64,000 nt of DNA from Onion yellows phytoplasma OY-M (GCA_000009845.1 AP006628.2:434001-498000); one strand, 5' to 3'. Numbered from the stretch's first letter, positions 24,850 through 34,014 are shown. The notes: a model not told the origin generated them from the sequence alone. Made by a program: numbers and translations.

Positions 24850-27800
24850 TTAAGGAGAAAGTTGTAAACTTTGAATATAATTATTTTCAAGATATCTATA
24901 CCAATATTGACATTCAACTTTATTTAATATTTTAATATCTTGTTTTTCATAATCTTTTTTAAGTTTTAATTTAAGTTTTTGTAATTTAAAATATTTTTTA
25001 AAATTCTTATTAAGAAAATAATTTTTTGGTTGAATACTAGATAAATTTAAACTAAAATAATTAGAATTTTGAAATTGATTTGGATTCATATAAGATTTAA
25101 ACAACAAAGTTAAATTATGTGGAATTTTAATATTTCTTCCATTAACTCTTTGTTTAATATTCCATTCAAATATATTAGAAAAGTTAAAATTAACAATTGG
25201 AAATGAACTTAATTCTATTTCTTTAATTATATCATAAGGAAATAATGCCAAAAAAGATTCTTGAGGACAATAAAAACATGTACGAGAAAATCCAAACAAA
25301 TGACGACTATAAAAATCAATTCCTTTATTAGAATTTGATTCAATTTGTTTATCATTTTTAGAAACATATTTACTAACATATGAAACAATTTTATTAACAT
25401 AATCTTTTTTATCAAAAGTACCTTTATAAAAAACTTTACATTTACTAATTTCAATTTTTTCAAATAAAAGATTTGTTTTTGATGGTCTAAAAATTTGAAC
25501 ATTTTGACTAATTGGATTTAAATGTTTATAATGTTTTATATTATTTTTATTCATAACAGATGCATAAGCATTAGCCCAAAGCAAAGTAATTTTTGACACT
25601 TTAACATTCTTTTTCTCATAATAATTTTGAGGTATTTTAATATTACCTTTTTCATCTATTTTATGCATTAAATAATCATCATAAAAAATACTCTTATTTC
25701 CTTTAATAGGTCGGTTTTTTAAACCCAAAGCATAATCTTTATCAGTACACAAATAACGAGAATATACACCAAAAGAATTTAAAACATCAATATTAAAAAT
25801 AATATGATAATGAATAACTCCTAATTTAGTAGTTTCCAAAGACCAAAAATAACGAAAATCTTGCATTTTGGAATAAACCAAATCTTTTTGAGAGAATTGT
25901 TGAAATAAATTTGATAAATAATTTTTTCTCACTAAACGAATAAAACGTTTCCTTACCTGCCCCATAATATCAGGTTCATGAGTATATTTTATAGTTTTAC
26001 CTTTTAAATCATCATAAGGAGCTGTCAAAGTAATAAAAGATATTTTTTTAGAATCTTTGAAATTATATAAAAGTTTATCCTTAGCATTTTGTGAAGAATC
26101 TCGATAATGTCTTAAAATTTTTGATTTTGGTTTAATTTCTTGCAATTTAATTTCTTTTAATTGTTTTTTTAAAGAATAATCCAATTTCAAATCATCATCA
26201 CTTAATGACAAATACCTTTCTTCTTTTTTTTCTTTTAAATGTTTTTTATAACATTTAATTCGTTCCAAAGGTTCAAACATAGAATAATTAAACCCTTTTA
26301 AACGAGTCTCATAACCATTATCTTTTTTTTGTACTTTATAAATATTTTTAGAAATTTCCTTAAATAAAACACATAATTTTAAATAACATTTCTTATAATA
26401 AGATTCAGTAATTTGATTAAATTTATGTTGTTTTTCTAATTGGTTAACTTTTTCATTATAAATTTTAATAGTAGTAGATAATTCATCATAAATTTCTATA
26501 TCTTTTGAATTAGGTAAACAAATTTTTAAATAATCTAAATCAAAAATTTTATCATTTAATCCTTTTATAAAATCATCAGAAATTAATTCTTTTTTTATTA
26601 AAGAATAAAAATAATCTATAAAAATAGAAGAATCATTTAAAGTTAAAATTTCAATATCACGTTTAGCACGAGTTATTGCAGTATAAATTAATTTTTTTTC
26701 TAAAACTTTATCTTGTGATTCATTTCGGTTTTGCCAACCAATTAAATAAACGAATTCATTTTCATATCCTTTATATCCATGTATCGTTGACAAAACAATT
26801 TCATTTTCTTTACTATTATTATCAGATATAGTAAAAGGAATTTGGTTTTTTTCAAACTCATCTTTAAGTTTTTGTAATTCACCATTACTACGGCAAAGAA
26901 CAGTTGTAGAATAAATTAAAGAATTTTTAATTTTTTCACACAAATAATTAATTTGTTGATAAAAATTATCAAAAAAAGAAAAATTTATAAAATCTCTATA
27001 TTTTTTTTCACTAAAAGATAATTGTAAATATTCCTTATTATCAATTAATTCATTAGCTGCTTTAACAATATTAATACCTTTAGAACGATAATTAACATTT
27101 AAAAAATGTTTTTCAGGTTTAAAATCTTTTACAAAAAGTTCCAAAATACGTTCACTAGAACCAAAAAAACTATAAATATTTTGAGTATAATCACCAAAAC
27201 AATATAAAGAATTTGGTTTATTAAATAAAAGTTCTTTTATAATAAAATAATAAAAATAATTTAAATCTTGGAAATTCATCAATAAAAACAGGACGATTAT
27301 AAATTAAACCATTATTTCTTTCAACAAATTCAATAAAATCACTAGTTTCAATTAATAAACCATCAAAAGTTATTAAATTATAATAATTTAATTTTTCATA
27401 ATACAAATTTAATAACAATTCAAAAGATTTTTTTAAAACTTTATCATCAATTTTAATAGATGAATAACAGTTTTCTTTTTGAAAAGTTAAACGTATTAAA
27501 TTATTTAATTCCTGTAAAAGCTTTCTAAATGAATATTTTCTTTGTTCTTTAAAATACAATTTTAAATCTTGATTTTCTTTTAAAATCAGTTTTAAAATAT
27601 TTAATTTAGTTTCATCATCAATAAATTTTCGTTGTTTTGCTGTTTCATTAAAAATATTATATTTTAAATAACAAGAATAAGCAAAACTATGAAATGTTCT
27701 AATTTCATAATTATCTTTTAAATATTTTTCTAATTCATCATCATTATAAGAAGGATAATCTTCTTTTAATGATGAAAATAATTTATCATAAATAATATTT

Positions 27801-27967
27801 TTAGTAGCATTAGTAGCTACCAAAATTAAAGGTTTTTCTTTTTCTTTTTGTCTTAATTTTTCAATTAAAATGGTAGTTTTGCCAGAACCAGCTCCACCAT
27901 GTATATACATGCAAGAAGCATCTGAATTAATAATATCTTTTTGTTCTTTTGATAAATTAAATAACAT
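24850..27967 (-). CDS. UvrD-type helicase fused to HUH Rep, one +1 shift in Walker B
   Basis: Two overlapping frames make one protein of about 1050 residues. Frame 1 (27967-27221) has the SF1 Walker A HGGAGSGKTTILIE and ends at FIDEF. Frame 2 (to 24850) resumes with QDLN, so the split is one base inside the Walker B motif DEFQDLN (27270-27271). Helicase motifs continue: FGDYTQNIYSFFG, NYRSKG, STIHGYKGYENEF, YTAITRAKRD. The C-terminal half is a rolling-circle initiator: FITLT (residues 416-420 of frame 2), HYH (491-493, the HUH metal motif) and two tyrosines in SYVSKYVSK (635, 639) for DNA cleavage. It would nick the element's origin and unwind it. ATG 27967 has AAAGGAG upstream. The shift may be programmed, real decay or an error. 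Confidence 0.85.
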
Positions 27968-27993
27968 CTTATTCTCCTTTATAATATTAAAAA

Positions 27994-28029
27994 CCCCCTA
28001 AATCCCCAAAGGGGACTTTATAGGAGGGG
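27994..28029 (-). terminator. Strong GC-rich hairpin before the Rep-helicase gene
   Basis: Arms CCCCTCCTATAAAGTCCCC and GGGGATTTAGGGGG with a TTT loop, followed by T5 on the minus strand. It fits a terminator for the upstream operon. Because it stands 27 bases before the Rep gene, it could also be a replication origin hairpin. TAATATTA lies just beside it (27982-27989). Confidence 0.6.
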
Positions 28030-28038
28030 TGTAATAGG

Positions 28039-28167
28039 TTAATTGTAATGTTCTTCGGCTGGCCGCCTAATTCGCTCTGCTCGTCTTTGAATACTTTTAT
28101 ACTTAAAATAAATAATGACAATGAAGATAATCCAAAGCTTTAATATTAATTTTCTTTTTTTATTCAT
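28039..28167 (-). CDS. Small single-helix membrane protein, 42 aa
   Basis: MNKKRKLILKLWIIFIVIIY followed by a very basic tail (KYKSIQRRAERIRRPAEEHY). One transmembrane helix with positive residues on both sides. It starts two bases after the stop of the upstream gene (28170), so it is coupled. Its tail codons are the only GC-rich coding stretch of this element. The function is unknown; size and charge resemble small phage membrane or virion peptides. Confidence 0.5.
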   Translation of the reverse strand: MNKKRKLILKLWIIFIVIIYFKYKSIQRRAERIRRPAEEHYN

Positions 28168-28169
28168 GA

Positions 28170-29150
28170 TTAATAAGTTATTTTTAATGAAACAGTTCCA
28201 TCTGGTTTGTAAATTATTTTGTCAATTTTTTCACCTGTTTGAGAGTCAAATGTTTCTATGCAATCTAGTGTTTCACCATCTTCTTCATATGTTACTTTTT
28301 TAATTTTTTTACCTGTTTGATAGTCAAATGTTTCTATGTAAAAAATAGTTTTTCCGTCTTTTTGATAATGAATTTTTTGAGTTGTCAAAGTATATCCAGA
28401 AGCTTTTAAATCTTGCGAACTATATCCAACAGATATTAATTGTTCCCAAGTATATCCAGAAGCTTTTAAATCTTTTAAATTAAAAATACGAGATTCTAAG
28501 AAAGCTTTTTCCAAACCCTTATCATTAATAAATAATTTCTTAAAATCAGAAATATTTTGATAAAGTTTAGTTTTAAAAAATTTAACTTTACCATTTTTAT
28601 CTATTTCTTTAAACTTTTCTTCATTATCATCAAATTCTTCAATAGAATTATCAATATTTTTACGTTTCATTAATTTTTGATTAACAGGATTATATTCCAT
28701 CCAAACACCATCTGATAAAGTTTTTTTGATTAATTTACCGTGTAAACCGTACTCTTCAACATTATTATATCTATCAGTTTTTTTCAACAAAAGACCATTA
28801 TTTTTATCATATTCCCAAATTGTATCATCTTTATCAATTTTTTTAACTAATTTGTGATTAAATAAATTATAATATTCTTTTTCTCCGTTATATCTTTGAA
28901 ACTCATAAGGAGTATCTTTCATATATTCGTTTTCTTTTTTAAGTTTTTTATTTTCATTATATATATCGTTATTTAACTCTCTTGCTTTTACTTTAATATC
29001 TACTTCTTGTAATTTACGTCTTTCTTCGGTTTCTAAATGATATTTATAAGAAATCCCACCTATCCAAAACACAAAAAACAGTAATGTTCCAGTAGTAATT
29101 AAAAAAGGAATTATTTTATAATGTTTATTACCTATTCTAAAACTTGACAT
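28170..29150 (-). CDS. Membrane-anchored protein with DUF2963 repeats
   Basis: 326 residues. A helix at about 13-33 (PFLITTGTLLFFVFWIGGIS), then a short coiled coil and a region of degenerate YD-like units (EYDKNNGLLLKKTD, EYNPVNQKLMKRK). Two GYT repeats follow (LKASGYTWEQLISVGYSSQD). It ends in clear DUF2963 units (YQKDGKTIFYIETFDYQTGK). It is probably displayed outside or held at the membrane. It is the only repeat protein here with an anchor. It lies upstream of the 42-residue protein. Confidence 0.75.
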   Translation of the reverse strand: MSSFRIGNKHYKIIPFLITTGTLLFFVFWIGGISYKYHLETEERRKLQEVDIKVKARELNNDIYNENKKLKKENEYMKDTPYEFQRYNGEKEYYNLFNHKLVKKIDKDDTIWEYDKNNGLLLKKTDRYNNVEEYGLHGKLIKKTLSDGVWMEYNPVNQKLMKRKNIDNSIEEFDDNEEKFKEIDKNGKVKFFKTKLYQNISDFKKLFINDKGLEKAFLESRIFNLKDLKASGYTWEQLISVGYSSQDLKASGYTLTTQKIHYQKDGKTIFYIETFDYQTGKKIKKVTYEEDGETLDCIETFDSQTGEKIDKIIYKPDGTVSLKITY

Positions 29151-29181
29151 TTTTAAACCTCTTTTCTATTATCAAAAATAA

Positions 29182-29592
29182 TTAAAGAATTTTTTTAGCA
29201 TTTTCAAATACCCATAAATATAGGAAATTAATAAAAAATGATAAAACGAAACTCAATATTATTATAACCTTTTTAAACAAAAATAAAAAGAATTTTAAAA
29301 CAATTGAAATAATATCTAATATTCTTAAAACAATTTTAAACAACAAATCACCTATTTTAATGAAAGAGTTTAAAAGAAAATTATTAATTTCTTTCAAAAA
29401 ATAAATAACAGAGCCACCAACAGCAAAACTAAAAATCAGTTTTGCTATTTCTTTTATTTTTTCCCACATACTTTCACTAGGGTCCATTAATTTTTGACCA
29501 GTAAGACTTGTTATAGAACTTTTAATATAACCTATAATACTACCAAAAACATCAATAAAAATTTTTAATATTTGCATTAAAAAATCAAACAA
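29182..29592 (-). CDS. Multi-helix membrane protein
   Basis: 136 residues with at least four hydrophobic segments (LIFSFAVGGSVIYFLKEI, IVLRILDIISIVLKFFLFLF, VIIILSFVLSFFINFLYL). The frame stays open upstream for about 60 codons (NVGWNINFINIYNIIKTIF) to about 29780 without an ATG, so the true start may be further upstream at a rare start codon, or a start was lost to an indel. It could be an assembly or transport protein of the element. Confidence 0.6.
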   Translation of the reverse strand: MFDFLMQILKIFIDVFGSIIGYIKSSITSLTGQKLMDPSESMWEKIKEIAKLIFSFAVGGSVIYFLKEINNFLLNSFIKIGDLLFKIVLRILDIISIVLKFFLFLFKKVIIILSFVLSFFINFLYLWVFENAKKIL

Positions 29593-29871
29593 TGAACTAA
29601 ATAATTTTAAAGGATAAATTAAAGTTGTTAAATGTTCCCATATAAAAATAAATATAGTTTTTATAATATTATAAATATTAATAAAATTAATATTCCAACC
29701 AACATTAAAACCAAATAAAAAAGATGATTTAGTAAAAAAAATACTATAAAAAATACTATATAATAAATAAAAAAATCTTTAAAATCAAAGGAAATTAAAT
29801 ATTTTAAAAATTAAAACTAAAAATCATTTTCAGTATCATCAATAGATTCCGCAATTAAAGGATTTTTTATA

Positions 29872-30288
29872 TTATTTAATTGATTTTTTAACTTTTAAAT
29901 TCTCTTTTAAAATTTCATCTAAATTATTATTATTTTCTTTATTTTCTTGATTATTATCTTTTTCATCAAAAATACCCTCAGAAAAATTAAGTCCTCCATT
30001 TTCTCCAAATTCTTTAATCATTGTTTCAACATGTTTTCTATATATACCTAAGTAATTTCCCATATGTGCCATTAATCTAACTAAAGCACCATATTCACTA
30101 ATACTAATTTTACCTTTTTTAAGATAATGGTTTACTATATCTCGTAATTCATCACTAAAATCATATTTACTTTTCAATTCTTTAATATAAAAATAAAGCC
30201 AATAAATAAAAATACCAAAGATAAAAGAAGTAAAAGAAATAAATACTTTAGATTCAACAACATTAATAATTGTTTGTTGTATATCCAT
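29872..30288 (-). CDS. Anchored protein with acidic Asn-rich tail
   Basis: 138 residues from ATG 30288. One helix (about 17-36), then a compact helical domain (DELRDIVNHYLKKGKISISE) and a low-complexity tail (NNQENKENNNNLDE). Just after its stop another frame continues with NNIKNPLIAESIDDTENDF, so the tail may be longer with one indel near 29890. AAAGGAAT precedes the start. The function is unknown. Confidence 0.6.
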   Translation of the reverse strand: MDIQQTIINVVESKVFISFTSFIFGIFIYWLYFYIKELKSKYDFSDELRDIVNHYLKKGKISISEYGALVRLMAHMGNYLGIYRKHVETMIKEFGENGGLNFSEGIFDEKDNNQENKENNNNLDEILKENLKVKKSIK

Positions 30289-30309
30289 CAATTATTCCTT
30301 TCTATAAAA

Positions 30310-30504
30310 TTATTCCTTTTTTAATTTCTTTATTATTTCAACTATTTTATTATCTTTTTGGATTGTTTCAACTGGTTTATTGTCTTTTTGGATTGTTTCT
30401 AATTCTTTATTATTTTCAACAAAAAAATTAATATATAAAAATATACCAATAATTGAACCAATCAATAAACAAATAAAATTATCAAATAGATTATATTTTT
30501 TCAT
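30310..30504 (-). CDS. Small anchored protein with a 13-residue repeat
   Basis: 64 residues. One transmembrane helix (about 9-27) and a tail containing ETIQKDNKPVETIQKDNKIV, a duplicated unit. AAAGGAAAAT precedes ATG 30504. Short repeats in a surface-exposed tail can vary between strains. The function is unknown. Confidence 0.6.
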   Translation of the reverse strand: MKKYNLFDNFICLLIGSIIGIFLYINFFVENNKELETIQKDNKPVETIQKDNKIVEIIKKLKKE

Positions 30505-30515
30505 CTAATTTTCCT

Positions 30516-30833
30516 TTATTCTTTTTCAACCTTTTCATAATCTAATTTTTCAAAAAGCAATTTAGGCATAAAGTGAGCTATTAAACAAAATGAAAGAATA
30601 CCAGTAAAAAAAATATAAATAAGAGTTGCCAAAATTTCATTATTAATTTGAAAAGATGAAAATAAACTCAAAAAACCAAATAATACAAAAAATCCCAAAC
30701 TAAAGAAAATCATTAAACCCATTATTACACCAAATAAATTCAAATCAATATCATTTATATTCATTCCCAAATCACTTCCGCAACATTGACAATGTTCGTA
30801 AAATTCTTTCTTTATTTTTTGTTTTTTATCCAT
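30516..30833 (-). CDS. Membrane protein with N-terminal Cys motif
   Basis: 105 residues. The N-terminus has HCQCCGSDLG (His and three Cys close together, possibly a metal site), then two strong hydrophobic regions (about 33-60 and 68-90) and an acidic C-terminus (EKLDYEKVEKE). AAAGGATTTTTTT precedes ATG. Position and size suit a small structural or lysis protein, but no family is recognised. Confidence 0.58.
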   Translation of the reverse strand: MDKKQKIKKEFYEHCQCCGSDLGMNINDIDLNLFGVIMGLMIFFSLGFFVLFGFLSLFSSFQINNEILATLIYIFFTGILSFCLIAHFMPKLLFEKLDYEKVEKE

Positions 30834-30871
30834 TTTAAAAAAATCCTTTAATTTATTAATATATTATCCTT

Positions 30872-30901
30872 AATGAGTGTTTTTTAAAAAAAACACTCAT
30901 T
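30872..30901 (-). terminator. Perfect 14-bp inverted repeat after the small peptide genes
   Basis: AATGAGTGTTTTTT and AAAAAACACTCATT separated by two bases. It overlaps the stop of the 37-residue gene. It is not followed by a T run on the minus strand, so it may be an mRNA stabilising or processing hairpin rather than a classic terminator. Confidence 0.6.
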
Positions 30902-31013
30902 ATTTAATCCATGTAATTTTAGTTGCATCAGGAACAATAAAACCAAGTTTATAAGCTGCAAATATAAAAATACAACCAAGAGCAATTAAAATTAATATTT
31001 GTCTTAAAGTCAT
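30900..31013 (-). CDS. Tiny membrane peptide, 37 aa
   Basis: MTLRQILILIALGCIFIFAA followed by YKLGFIVPDATKITWIK. One helix with a short polar tail. GGAGAAAAAAATG gives a good RBS. It is paired with the 54-residue peptide just upstream. Size and topology recall coat proteins of filamentous mollicute phages, but the similarity is only in form. Confidence 0.55.
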   Translation of the reverse strand: MTLRQILILIALGCIFIFAAYKLGFIVPDATKITWIK

Positions 31014-31029
31014 TTTTTTCTCCTTTTTA

Positions 31030-31194
31030 TTATTTAGCTATTGATAAATAACCTTTTGAAGCAAAATAAACAATCAAAGGAATAACAATGCCTAATGTAG
31101 GTAAAATCCAATATGTAAAAAAACTGCCTAAAGTTAATTTATTTCTTCTAAAAGATTTTTTAATGAAATAAGAACGTCTGTAATTTCTCGCCAT
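31030..31194 (-). CDS. Small basic membrane peptide, 54 aa
   Basis: A highly basic N-terminus (MARNYRRSYFIKKSFRRNKL) followed by one helix (FFTYWILPTLGIVIPLIVYF). AAAAGGAGATTAAAATG gives the RBS. Its stop lies 16 bases before the start of the 37-residue peptide, so the two are an operon. A basic end plus one helix is a layout used by filamentous phage coat proteins, where the basic part faces DNA. This is a comparison, not an identification. Confidence 0.58.
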   Translation of the reverse strand: MARNYRRSYFIKKSFRRNKLTLGSFFTYWILPTLGIVIPLIVYFASKGYLSIAK

Positions 31195-31258
31195 TTTAAT
31201 CTCCTTTTTTATTATTTAATAAGAAAAATATTTTTTAGTATTTAGAAACAATAAGGAA

Positions 31259-31285
31259 ACCAACTTAAAAGTTGGTATTTTTTTT
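31259..31285 (+). terminator. Hairpin with plus-strand T run
   Basis: ACCAACTT-AA-AAGTTGGT followed by ATTTTTTTT on the plus strand, at the end of the 66-residue minus-strand gene. All neighbouring genes are on the minus strand, so it may act in both directions or stop antisense transcripts. Confidence 0.5.
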
Positions 31286-31484
31286 AATGGTTCTTTAATC
31301 GCCTACAATATTCGAGATATTTTGATATTCCTTCAAAAGATTGGTTTTGTTCGGTTGGTGGATGGTTATTTTGAAATAAATTATTATTGTTATATTTTTT
31401 TAGAAAAAATCCATAAATCCATAAACCTAAAATGGCAAAACCACATACAACTAACAAATTCAAATAAATTTGTTTTAATTTCAT
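31284..31484 (-). CDS. Small secreted or anchored protein, 66 aa
   Basis: MKLKQIYLNLLVVCGFAILG then LWIYGFFLKKYNNNN: a signal or anchor helix followed by a polar tail ending SKYLEYCRRLKNH. It has its own RBS (AAAGGAAC before ATG 31484). A frameshift in the gene before it makes the two look like one long protein, but alignment of frames shows they are separate. It resembles phytoplasma small secreted proteins. The function is unknown. Confidence 0.58.
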   Translation of the reverse strand: MKLKQIYLNLLVVCGFAILGLWIYGFFLKKYNNNNLFQNNHPPTEQNQSFEGISKYLEYCRRLKNH

Positions 31485-31509
31485 ATTAGTTCCTTTCTTT
31501 TCTATTTTT

Positions 31510-32435
31510 TTATTCAACATCATAATATAAAGTACGATTTTGTCCAGAGCGTTTTTCATATAAATCAATTTTTTTAAAGATTTAATATGACTATTCGACC
31601 ACAACATTCCTTCTTGAATATAATTATAAAAAGGAAATTTTAAAACAAAATCATAATTATGAATGTAAAAAGGTTCTTCGATTTTTTGATTAATTGGGTA
31701 AACAGCTACAATTTTATCTTTTTGAATATCTTTAATAATGATTTTATCTATTGCTAAATAACTAGGACCACCATAATTAGTTCCTTTATCATATATTATT
31801 TCTAAATGATAATTTTCAGGAGTAAAAGTAGTTGATTCTGGTATATAAGGTCTGTTATTGCTCCAAAAAAAATACAAATCAGAAGCGCCGTTACCCATTT
31901 GAGTTAAAGTATCTAAATTATAAATATTATTTTTTCCATCTCTAGTTCCACCATCAAAATAAGCTAATAAAAAATCTTTAGGAGGGGGTTCTTTAATGCG
32001 GTATTGAAAATCAATTTCATTATTTAAAGAATTATTATTGTAAAGAGCATAACTAAAATTACTTTTAAAATTTTTATTAGGAAAATGATAATGAAGCCAT
32101 CCTAAGGCGTCTTTGATATTGCTGTTTTCGCCTAAATGAACATTATAACATTTCATATTATCTATTTCTTTTTCTTTTATGGGGATGATTTTATCATAAA
32201 AATAATTATCTATTTCTTTAGATGAGAGTTTAAAAGCAGAATTAAATTTTTTTAATTCCGTATTTTTATTTGATGATTGTTCAACAGACAAAAAAACATT
32301 GTTTTTGTCTGTTGAATTAACAGGTTGGATAAAGTCATATTTTGGAGGTTGATAAATAATATTTGCAAATCCAAATCCGATAAAAACACAAAGAAAACAA
32401 ATAAAGATTTTTTCAATAAGTGTTAATGTAATCAT
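31510..32435 (-). CDS. Anchored protein with YFFW module, frameshifted near its end
   Basis: An anchor helix (about 5-25, LIEKIFICFLCVFIGFGFAN) is followed by a large extracytoplasmic domain. The segment YNLDTLTQMGNGASDLYFFW matches YTLDDILQMKNESQNIYFFW in the chromosomal protein at 51212, so the two share a domain. At a T7 run (31569-31575) one base appears missing. The repaired frame ends IDLYEKRSGQNRTLYYDVE at TAA 31510-31512, about 308 residues. It is probably surface-exposed. It shares an operon with the coiled-coil protein upstream. Confidence 0.65.
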
Positions 32436-32440
32436 TTGTT

Positions 32441-33253
32441 TTATTGGGTTTCTAAATTAGTTATTTGTTTTTCGGTATTTTCTTTATATTTAATTAAATA
32501 TTGTTTTAATTCAGAAGAAATTTGAGGGTCTTGCAATTCTTGTTCGATGACATTCTTTTTTGTTTTTAAATTAATGAGATTAACTTTTTTAGTTATTTGT
32601 TCATTAATGTTTTTTATATTGTTTTGATTTTGTGTTTTTTGGTTTTCTAAAGCAGTTTTAGTTGCACTATTTAAATCAGGTTGCACTAATTTTTGGTCTA
32701 ATTGTGTAATATTAACAATATTTAATTCTTTATCTTTTAATAATTTTTGATATTTAATAATTTCTTTTTCTTTAAGTAATTTTGTTTCTGTAAGCGAATG
32801 TTTTTCTTCTAATTGATTTGTTGTTTTGATTTTATTATCAATTTCTAAAATTTCTTCTTCAGATTTTTTTAAGAATTTTTTTAAGAATAAATCAATTTGT
32901 AGTTCTTTTTTTTGTTGGGTTTTTAATTTGACGATTTGTTCTATTACTTGTTTTTCTTGAGGAGACAAACTAGGCTCTTTTAATTCTTCATTTTTAATAG
33001 TTATTTCTTCATTTAATTGTTTAATTTTGTCGTTATAATCATCAAAACAATCATTATTATTGGTTTGAAATATAGTGTTTTTGTTGACAATAATTTCATA
33101 AACAGGTTGTTTGGAATGATTGAAAAAATAATAACCAATTCCTCCTGTAGTTGCAATTATCATTGTTAAAAGTAAAAAGAGATTGAAAAAATATCTTTTA
33201 GTTAGGATATTTTTTTTATTAATAATATTTTTTGGGGATTTTTGAATTTTCAT
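32441..33253 (-). CDS. Membrane-anchored long coiled-coil protein
   Basis: 270 residues: a basic start, one helix (about 25-45, LFLLLTMIIATTGGIGYYFF), then almost continuous coiled coil with repeated charged motifs (LKTQQKKELQIDLFLKKFLK, LKEKEIIKYQKLLKDKEL). It is five bases upstream of the YFFW protein on the same strand. It may act as a surface stalk or tether. It resembles in style, not in sequence, the coiled coil of the PMU AAA+ proteins. Confidence 0.65.
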   Translation of the reverse strand: MKIQKSPKNIINKKNILTKRYFFNLFLLLTMIIATTGGIGYYFFNHSKQPVYEIIVNKNTIFQTNNNDCFDDYNDKIKQLNEEITIKNEELKEPSLSPQEKQVIEQIVKLKTQQKKELQIDLFLKKFLKKSEEEILEIDNKIKTTNQLEEKHSLTETKLLKEKEIIKYQKLLKDKELNIVNITQLDQKLVQPDLNSATKTALENQKTQNQNNIKNINEQITKKVNLINLKTKKNVIEQELQDPQISSELKQYLIKYKENTEKQITNLETQ

Positions 33254-33349
33254 TTGAATTAATTTTCCTTTCTTTTTTAATTATTTTCTTGATTTATTAA
33301 GGTTTCTAATGGGGTATTTTCCTTATATTCTTGTTGGTTTGAAAATTTT

Positions 33350-33559
33350 TCATCGATATCCTTTTTTAAATTCTTTTATATTTTTTTGATTAATTGGTTT
33401 TGAGGTTTCATTTTCTTTTGTTTTTCTTTTAATTGGGTAAGTATCGTTGGGATTGAATAGTTGAAGAAAACTGAAAAAGAGATATTTAAATACAAAACAT
33501 AAACCAGTAACAAATAATGCCCCCGATACAAAACCAATAGTAAAATTTGAATCAGTCAT
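33350..33559 (-). CDS. Small membrane protein, C-terminus possibly cut
   Basis: 69 residues with one helix (about 9-30, GFVSGALFVTGLCFVFKYLF) and a polar tail ending FKKGYR. Beyond the stop another frame continues KDIDEKFSNQQEYKENTPLE to TAA near 33280. One A fewer in the A6 run would join them, giving about 95 residues. GGAAAGGAAA precedes ATG. The function is unknown. Confidence 0.55.
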   Translation of the reverse strand: MTDSNFTIGFVSGALFVTGLCFVFKYLFFSFLQLFNPNDTYPIKRKTKENETSKPINQKNIKEFKKGYR

Positions 33560-33640
33560 TTTGATTTTCCTTTCCGATTGGTGTGTTGTTTTTTTGAGAT
33601 TTTAACAATCTTTTTCTTTCTTTTTTAAATTGCCAAATAG

Positions 33641-33976
33641 CTACTTATGTTTTTGTTGTTCTATTTGAGATAATATTTTTTCTTGCACAGTTTTTATTTG
33701 TTCTAGTTTTTGAAGTAATAATTGTTCTTGATGTTCTTGTTTGGTGTTTTTTATTTCTAAAATTTGAAGTTTTTTATTAGAAATAGTTTCTTTAATAAAA
33801 ACAATTATATTTGTCATTAATTTGAAAATAGGTTTAAAACCAGTAACTATTAATATTGTAAATAGAGTTGTTTGGATTCCATCCAATCTTCTTTCCATGA
33901 TTTCAGCAGCAGTAAATCCTTTAGTGTAATTTAATATAAAATTGCTAATTATTGTAAATATTGAAAAAATCCACAT
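33641..33976 (-). CDS. Membrane protein with coiled-coil tail
   Basis: 111 residues. Hydrophobic segments at about 2-15 and 36-64 (TTLFTILIVTGFKPIFKLMT), then a Gln/Glu-rich coiled coil (EHQEQLLLQKLEQIKTVQEK). AAGAAAGTAGGAAAT precedes ATG. It follows the small MSDAM gene in the same direction and is the first gene of the part not shared with ordinary PMUs. The function is unknown. Confidence 0.58.
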   Translation of the reverse strand: MWIFSIFTIISNFILNYTKGFTAAEIMERRLDGIQTTLFTILIVTGFKPIFKLMTNIIVFIKETISNKKLQILEIKNTKQEHQEQLLLQKLEQIKTVQEKILSQIEQQKHK

Positions 33977-34014
33977 TATTTCCTACTTTCTTAATATTTT
34001 TTATAAATTTTTAT

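Noticed and set aside
31284-32435. A single 383-residue protein
   Set aside because: The last 66 residues have their own start and ribosome binding site, and the earlier part ends at 31510 once one base in a T7 run is restored.
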